From contig JAQQWL010000007.1 of NCBI GenBank assembly GCA_038363925.1, positions 1,736,001-1,800,000 of the forward strand: DNA of 64,000 nt, given 5' to 3'. Numbering within the stretch: position 1 is the first letter of the stretch; each line of letters starts with the position of its first letter. The notes under the pieces are model-generated. The model was given only the letters and a program-made list of their open reading frames with translations, searched no databases and had not been told where the DNA came from. Source of the stretch: Apiospora phragmitis (taxonomy: Eukaryota; Ascomycota; Sordariomycetes; Amphisphaeriales; Apiosporaceae). The translations under genes and the position numbers were made by a program. Positions 58,085 through 64,000 of the stretch are shown here, in pieces.

Positions 58085-59509
58085 GAGGAAAAACCATTGT
58101 GCGAAAACGCTACTAAGTTGGCGTCTGCTCGCCCACAAGCTATGATGATATGGTAGTAGCCTTGTTTTCTCTCAAGACAGGGGCGAAACACATCTGCAAG
58201 CAACACTTCACAGTAAGGTCAGTCGTTTATCCATCAAGTTTGCCCAACCTTGCCTCGCATGATGAAACCTTTTATCGTCATCCTTAGACGGAAGTTTTGG
58301 CCGGGTCAGTCAAAGCGTGGGACCAGCTTCAGCTGGTTTACCAGTGAATATCTGACCTAGGACCGGACGTGTGTCGACTTAATCTTCTCTCTGAAATGGC
58401 AGGATCCATCTATTACGTATGAATCAATTTTCTTCAGAAGTCTCGTCACTAACGAAAACTTCTCTAGTACCTGTACCAACTCGACTGATGGACATCACAA
58501 GAACGCCTTTGATTGCAGGCTAGAGCTCAAACGACTGCCCAAACTGATATCTCCTAGGAGATGGGTAACGCCTCTATGGCAGCGACCTGGTATTGGCCGG
58601 CCCTGTCAACGGAAAGCAGTGACACTTCGAGGCAAAGAAGGACTAGTAAGTCAGTAGTTGAGTTGCTGGTGGCTGTCATCCTGAAGAGAAGCGAAGCCCC
58701 GAATCACTATGTACGTTGCAGCAGATGCTTGCTCCTGTAGCTGTCGGCGGGATGTGCCGTGCATTAGGTAGCGTACCTCGTTGGCGATATAGGTCGATAG
58801 TGGATTTGACAAGTTTGGATTGCCTTCGGACATAGAGTCAATAATACGCTGTAGTTTCAAAACAAGGGGGCTCTTTAGGCCTATTCCAATACATTTTATA
58901 TCACTTCGAGGACGTCTGCGTCTCTTGCTCTCTCAGCCTTGCATAAAAACATCCACTACCTGGCTGGGTTGGGCATAATCGCGGGATTACTGACTTGCTT
59001 AATGTACGTGCTAAATCGATGTGGGGTACACCGTACATACACGCTGCACGTCCAGCCCGGGCCAGTCAGTAGAAGTAGCGCGCACTGATTTCGCCTGGAT
59101 GAATCCGTTGGACAGTTGGAGGGGTGGGCCCCTTCCCCGTGCTTACCTGCCTACTTCTTGCCTGCCTACCTGCCTTATCTCACAGCCCACCAAGCAAGTT
59201 TGGCTGCTTCTGGCTCCTGGCACTGGCTGGTCTAGAGAAAGCCTGACTGACTGACATTTACCTAAGGTTCAACCTGAACTTGAATTCAATCGTGAAGGCT
59301 CGGCACACCCCTCCTTCCAGCATCCCAGATCCCGCCAAGCGAGACGAGGCAAACCAGTATCCTGTTTGCATCGCATCGCCTCGCATCGCATCGCCCTCCT
59401 TTCCTTCCCTTTTCCACCTCCAGGTTTCAACGCTGTCCTGGTTGACCCATCTCGCCCGCCTACGGCATTCGATCCGCATCGTGGTGAGCGCCACCACCAA
59501 GCCGCAATC
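58085..59509. other. Intergenic, promoter of CKA1
   Basis: No gene is supported. Near 59369-59395 there is a short TCGCA-type repeat, and pyrimidine-rich DNA precedes the CKA1 ATG. Confidence 0.55.
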
Positions 59510-61093
59510 ATGGCCCGAGTCTACGCAGACTACAACCAGACCATGCCCCGAAGCTATTGGGATTATGACTCTGTTAATATTAGTGAGTTGCAATTCCCCG
59601 TCGCAAACCACCCGGTCGCCATGTCACGATCGAGTCGGCCGTGCGGTTTCGACCCGTCGTCGCTCACAAACCCCGATCTTCCCTGGCTGCCCGGGTTGCT
59701 CATCGAACCGACAACATCTGGCTGACATTGTCTCTCTTAGGCTGGGGCGTCTTGGAAAACTACGAGGTCGTGCGCAAGATCGGTACGTGATAACGATCCA
59801 GTCGACCCTACGATGTTTACATATTGCTCTGCTGTGGTAGCGACCTCGAGTCGCCCGACACTTGATATGGGCTAACATGCGAAATTTCCACATACAGGCC
59901 GCGGGAAGTACTCGGAGGTCTTCGAGGGTATCAACATTGTTAACTACCAGAAGTGTGTTATCAAGGTCTTGAAGCCGGTTAAGAAGAAGAAGATCAAGCG
60001 AGAAATAAAGATTCTGCAGAATCTGTCCGGCGGACCCAACATCGTTGCCCTACTCGACGTTGTCAGGGATAGCCAGGTAAGCATTCTCCTAAGTAAATCT
60101 TCTTCTGGGCTCCGGCATACACAAGTGTAGTCTTTTCTTCCTTCGTAAAATCGAGGTGCAATGCCGTTGAAGTGATGGCCGTGCATGAGCCTATTCTTCG
60201 TTTCGACTGTGTTGGTTGCAACCTGCTAACGGATCATCTCTACGGCTGTTGTATAGAGCAAGACTCCGTCGCTCATCTTCGAGTACGTGAACAACACAGA
60301 CTTCCGGAGCCTCTATCCCAAGTTCAACGACATCGATGTACGCTACTACATCTTCGAGCTCCTCAAGGCTCTCGATTTCTGCCACAGCAAGGGCATCATG
60401 CACAGAGACGTCAAGCCTCATAACGTTATGATCGATCATGAGAACCGAAAGGTATGTCCTTCATCTAGCCTTTTCAGTCTCTTCAGCTTACGTGGTCCCT
60501 AGTTACGTCTCATCGACTGGGGTCTGGCTGAACTCTACCATCCTGGTACTGAGTACAATGTGCGCGTTGCTTCCCGATACTTTAAGGGACCCGAGCTGCT
60601 AGTAGACTTTCAAGAATACGACTACAGCTTGGATATGTGGAGCTTGGGTGCTATGTTCGCTTCAATGATCTTCCGCAAGGAACCCTTCTTCCACGGCCAG
60701 AGTAACTCGGACCAGCTTGTCAAGATAGCCAAGGTCCTCGGTACTGATGACCTGTTCGACTATCTTGACAAGTATGAGATTGAGCTTGATCCTCAATACG
60801 ACGACATCCTAGGCCGTTTCCAGAAGAAACCCTGGCACAGCTTTGTCAACGGCGAGAACCAACGCTTCGTCAGCAACGAGGCTATCGATTTTCTTGATAA
60901 GCTACTTCGATATGACCATCAGGTAAGAGCCAGCACAACATAATGTGTTTTACGTACACGATCTCGCTAATACTATTCCCAGGAGCGTCTGACTGCCAAG
61001 GAAGCTATGGCCCACCCCTATTTCGCCCCTATCCGCGATGAGGCCACTTTGACGAACTACCTCAACGGAGCGACCGTGAGCTCTGAATCCTGA
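59510..61093 (+). CDS. cka1: Casein kinase II catalytic subunit alpha
   Basis: CK2 alpha is a constitutively active Ser/Thr kinase acting with beta subunits in growth and stress signalling. Six exons, 59510-59582, 59741-59782, 59898-60076, 60257-60451, 60503-60922 and 60983-61093, sum to 1,020 nt (339 aa) with all phases consistent. The start [20 protein letters not shown] is typical. Seen are the glycine loop [12 protein letters not shown], the invariant Lys in [18 protein letters not shown] with its basic cluster, the catalytic loop [10 protein letters not shown], the CK2-specific DWG in LIDWGLAE, and the substrate region [13 protein letters not shown]. The C-terminal lobe ends [10 protein letters not shown]. 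No indels or oddities. Confidence 0.97.
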
Positions 61094-62018
61094 GAGCTTG
61101 CTTTGACAATGATCATGAAGAAATCTCCGGTTTCGTTCAAGGCCACTTCTTCTCGAGATACCCCACTGGCCACTAGCACGATGAGGCATCTATGATTGTG
61201 TTAGATCGGAGTCGATCGTTGTTAAGGCACACTCGATGCACACCCAATTCAGCGTCTTCCTCCCTGTGGATAACCGGTCTCATTGCCACAGCCATCTCCT
61301 TTTGCCGGATGGTGTCTCCATAGGAACTCGGAGTTTGTTTGCCCTTGCATGGTTGCCCACGACAATGAGATACAAAGCTATTCAAGGCGTTAACATGAGG
61401 CAGTTTGCAGGGAGGGTCAACTGTTGGACAAATGCGGACAGACAATGTACGGCGCCGGGCGTTGGCTTTCAATGGCAAGGGAAAATATGCTTCCAGGAGA
61501 AATGCATTACATGGTATTCTTTCTGTGTATCTGTTAACGCCCCTTGAAGCGCTGGCGAATGCATAGTGGCAGACAAAGAATCTGCCGCAAAGTATGAACA
61601 TCACAAAGAAGCGTATTCTAGTAGTGTGGTAATGCAATTGAACGATTTTGATTAAAACCATAGCTATCTGTAGTAGACTCTTGTAGAGGCTGTTTTGGTC
61701 CAAACTTTTGACAACAAGTCATGCCAATAGCGGTGTACATCTACCCTGATCGGTCTGTCTGCTATAATTGGCTCTTGCTGTAAGAACATCTCCAAGTGAT
61801 TGGACGTTGCGCCAACATAGCTTTTCCTTCAGATTAGAATTCGGGTGGCCCCTTGAGAAGCCACCGCAATGGCTGGCCACTTTGAGATATGAGGATTGGG
61901 ATACTACCCGCACGCTTCAGCTCTAATTCCATATCGTCGTAGCTCTCTTATATATAGGTATAAACGGTCTGCAAAGGGTATATCTACATACGGCGGAAGT
62001 GGACCGTCTTTCTTTTGA
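61094..62018. other. Convergent 3' region
   Basis: It lies between CKA1 and the minus-strand gene ending at 62019; short frames only. Confidence 0.55.
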
Positions 62019-64000
62019 CTATTTACAGCAAGTCAGGCAGAAATCGCGGTCACATACAAACCCGTCGACGCCGCACCGTCTCATGGTCCCGCCTGGTGTA
62101 CGAACTACTCCTTCTTCTTCTGTCGCTGCGGATGAGGGATGGTGGTATCTCCGAGCTGTCCGAGGCGTCTTGAGAACGCGTTGGAGTAAAGGCGAGCTAA
62201 AGGCGGTGGTCTTGGCCTTCGCCGCCGAGCGATAACCCGCCTTGCTCCTCCGTCTTGACGCAGCAGACGATGAAGACGAGTGGCCTCCCGGTGCCGATGC
62301 TCTCGAGTCGGTAGCGGGCGCGTGTCGCGACCCTGATTGCCGTGCCGCGGCAGACCCTAGGCTGCTACGGTTGCGGGCTCTGCGCGATGGCGTGAAGGGC
62401 TCGACGGTATTGCCTAATGGTGATGATGACGATGGTGCTTCTGCGTGCCTCGAGGAAGTTGGCGTATGAGCGAGGATACTGATCTCGTCTTCGTCGTCCG
62501 AGTTATCGGGAATAAGGGATGCCAGGGCATGTTTCTTGGCCGACGACGTGAGGCGATTGGTCTCAGAAGTAGTACTAGCCGTAGTAGGTCTCGTTTTCGT
62601 TGTCTCTCCTCGTCCACCATCATCAAGCGAACGCTTCTTCGTCTTCTTTGTCGGGGTCCGAGGTGATGCAGCGGAGACCGCGAGGGGTCGTCGCGCGGGT
62701 TTAGCTATTGACCGAGACAGCGATGGCGATGGTGATGGAGATAGCTCGGGGCCCGGAGGAGGGGAAGAAACGTGTCGTCGGACTTCTGAGGAGCCCGCAG
62801 GGCCCGAAGAGTCTGGTTCTTGTTCTCCAGGGTTCGCTTCTCGGTTCGCTGCATCGTCCACTGCGATCGCGGTTCGGGCTAAAAGGGTCTCCGAGCTTGT
62901 AGTAGCTCCAGCGTTCTCCTCTTTTCCGACTTCCTGCAAAACTGCATTTGTAGTCTCACCAATGCTTGCTTCGGACACCGGTATCCGCGAGAACTCCGAA
63001 GTCTCTAGTGTTGTAGTCGTTGATGGCGACTCCAATGGTGGCACTTCTTCCTCCTGATTAGCCGGGATGTCTATGCCCTCCTCGGCTTCTGCTGTTGTCG
63101 CGACTCCACTGCTGTCATTGGCCTCGGCCAGGCCTTCTTTGCCTTCGGTCTCCGAACTTTTCCGAGGGCCGGGCTCTGCTTCGCCTGGCGATTTCGACAA
63201 CTCTGGGACTTCAAGCTCATCTTCGTCGTCTGAGAAGTTGTATGAGGGGTCTATCAGATTCCTGGAGAAGGATTCTGCTTGCTGGGTGGTTTTGTCTGGC
63301 GCGCTGCCTACTGTGGTTTGTGACTGTAATTCCGAAGGACTACTCGGCGTTGACTCATGAGCCGCTTCCGGTGATCCCGTGGCATCGTTGGACCGCGAAA
63401 GGAATATGCTTTCCGCAGCCTCGATGAAAGCCTTGTTTCCTACTTCACCGGGCTGGGGCTCCTCTAACGTATCCGAAAATGCTCTCTCAGTCAGAGATTG
63501 TGTATCGTTTGGCGCATCTGCAATCGCCATGTCGATGTCTGGCAGGTCGTCCGACTCCTCTGGTCGCATATGGATTTCCTCGTTTGGATCTGAGTCCAGT
63601 ATTGTCTCCAGATCAGATTTGGGTCTTCTCGTCTTCAGCCAAAAGACGTTACCGTAAAACTCAGGCTTTGTCCGGGATCGGCCAGAGCGCCGACTCTGGG
63701 AGCTTCCGTCAATGTCTTCTCCCTCTTGAAATGGTTCTTCTTTGCAGATCTTCTTTGCGATCAACTGCTTGTGAGGTATAACTCCTCCAGGCGCTGATTG
63801 CAGTTCTATTACAAAGGAAGAACTATGCTCGGGCACATGGTCTTTATCTGGTATTTTCGCAGACTGTACTGTCTCATCCTTCGATGCAGAATGTTCCTCT
63901 TGTTGCGCTTGAGACTCTGGAGATGCCGTGCAAGTGACGTTTTCGACCCAGATCTTGTCAGAAACTCTATGCCCTCTGTGACTTCCTGACGGGATATTGT
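62019..64000 (-). CDS. C-terminal part of a large Ser/Thr-rich nuclear-type protein, incomplete
   Basis: The frame is open from the window edge to the stop at 62019-62021, at least 660 codons, so the 5' part lies outside. It is rich in Ser, Glu and Pro, has acidic clusters (NFSDDEDELEVPEL, NSDDEDEISIL), basic patches (SPRTPTKKTKKRSLDDGG) and ends in a compact Cys motif: RRCGVDGFVCDRDFCLTCC. The KPARRPL and RRSGRSRTKPEF blocks suggest a nuclear, perhaps chromatin-linked protein. A similar Cys-rich ending is what I recall from fungal Scm3/HJURP-type centromere proteins, but the diagnostic N-terminal domain is outside the window, so this is only a suggestion. Confidence 0.55.
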   Translation of the reverse strand, partial: NIPSGSHRGHRVSDKIWVENVTCTASPESQAQQEEHSASKDETVQSAKIPDKDHVPEHSSSFVIELQSAPGGVIPHKQLIAKKICKEEPFQEGEDIDGSSQSRRSGRSRTKPEFYGNVFWLKTRRPKSDLETILDSDPNEEIHMRPEESDDLPDIDMAIADAPNDTQSLTERAFSDTLEEPQPGEVGNKAFIEAAESIFLSRSNDATGSPEAAHESTPSSPSELQSQTTVGSAPDKTTQQAESFSRNLIDPSYNFSDDEDELEVPELSKSPGEAEPGPRKSSETEGKEGLAEANDSSGVATTAEAEEGIDIPANQEEEVPPLESPSTTTTLETSEFSRIPVSEASIGETTNAVLQEVGKEENAGATTSSETLLARTAIAVDDAANREANPGEQEPDSSGPAGSSEVRRHVSSPPPGPELSPSPSPSLSRSIAKPARRPLAVSAASPRTPTKKTKKRSLDDGGRGETTKTRPTTASTTSETNRLTSSAKKHALASLIPDNSDDEDEISILAHTPTSSRHAEAPSSSSPLGNTVEPFTPSRRARNRSSLGSAAARQSGSRHAPATDSRASAPGGHSSSSSAASRRRSKAGYRSAAKAKTTAFSSPLLQRVLKTPRTARRYHHPSSAATEEEGVVRTPGGTMRRCGVDGFVCDRDFCLTCCK

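Noticed and set aside
4957..61093. Biosynthetic or defence gene cluster
   Set aside because: Neighbouring genes are unrelated conserved housekeeping or regulatory genes; no backbone enzyme, NLR-type or transport set was seen.
62242..63360. Several plus-strand frames of 75-173 codons
   Set aside because: They are antisense to the Ser-rich protein at 62019-64000 and are explained by its codon composition.

Overview
This window is nuclear DNA of a filamentous ascomycete, most likely a Sordariomycete. The evidence is many short introns (about 45-70 nt, GT..AG), a White-Collar-2 type PAS/GATA factor, an AbaA-type TEA factor, a UPF0658 Golgi protein, a beta-flanking (DUF7721-like) protein, and an AT-rich block that is a RIP-mutated pogo/Fot-type DNA transposon. 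No bacterial, organellar or viral genes were seen. All family names come from reading the translations; no database was searched.

Layout. 1-4.95 kb: gene-poor, with a 17-bp minisatellite. 5.0-5.6 kb (-): dynein light chain LC8 in six tiny exons. 6.6-9.3 kb (+): MRD1, a five-RRM rRNA-processing factor. 10.2-13.6 kb (+): AbaA-like TEA regulator. 13.6-17.3 kb: no clear gene. 17.3-19.7 kb: RIP-degraded pogo-like transposon carrying a short, unmutated insertion. 22.0-23.2 kb (+): secreted protein whose predicted mature N-terminus is His. 24.6-25.5 kb (-): broken Fe/2OG-like gene. 27.0-28.1 kb (-): DUF7721-like protein. 29.0-29.5 kb (-): small secreted or anchored protein. 31.3-32.1 kb (+): enoyl-CoA hydratase relic ending in SKL. 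34.3-36.0 kb (-): wc-2. 39.2-43.1 kb (+): rad50. 43.9-45.7 kb (-): PPP4R2-like phosphatase subunit. 49.1-50.5 kb (+): UPF0658. 51.4-54.2 kb (-): STB6-like. 55.4-56.7 kb (+): RMD5/GID2. 57.3-58.1 kb (+): DUF3807-like. 59.5-61.1 kb (+): casein kinase II alpha. 62.0 kb to the window end (-): C-terminal part of a large nuclear-type protein.

Most genes are unrelated housekeeping or regulatory genes (ribosome biogenesis, DNA repair, protein turnover, signalling, light sensing, conidiation) in ordinary fungal order; no operon-like or biosynthetic cluster was seen.

The most unusual property is a high load of single-base indels in otherwise well-conserved genes: abaA has four, rad50 two, PPP4R2 two, the Fe/2OG-like gene three, and STB6-like, the secreted His protein and the hydratase one each. 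MRD1, LC8, UPF0658, DUF7721-like, DUF3807-like and CKA1 read cleanly. Several indels sit in or next to short G or C runs and many come in frame-restoring pairs, which suggests uncorrected sequencing errors. The hydratase also lacks a large internal block, which cannot be a base-calling slip. The second notable item is an insertion of about 130 bp with internal repeats, a perfect hairpin and a tRNA-like A box that interrupts the RIP-mutated transposase but is itself almost free of RIP.
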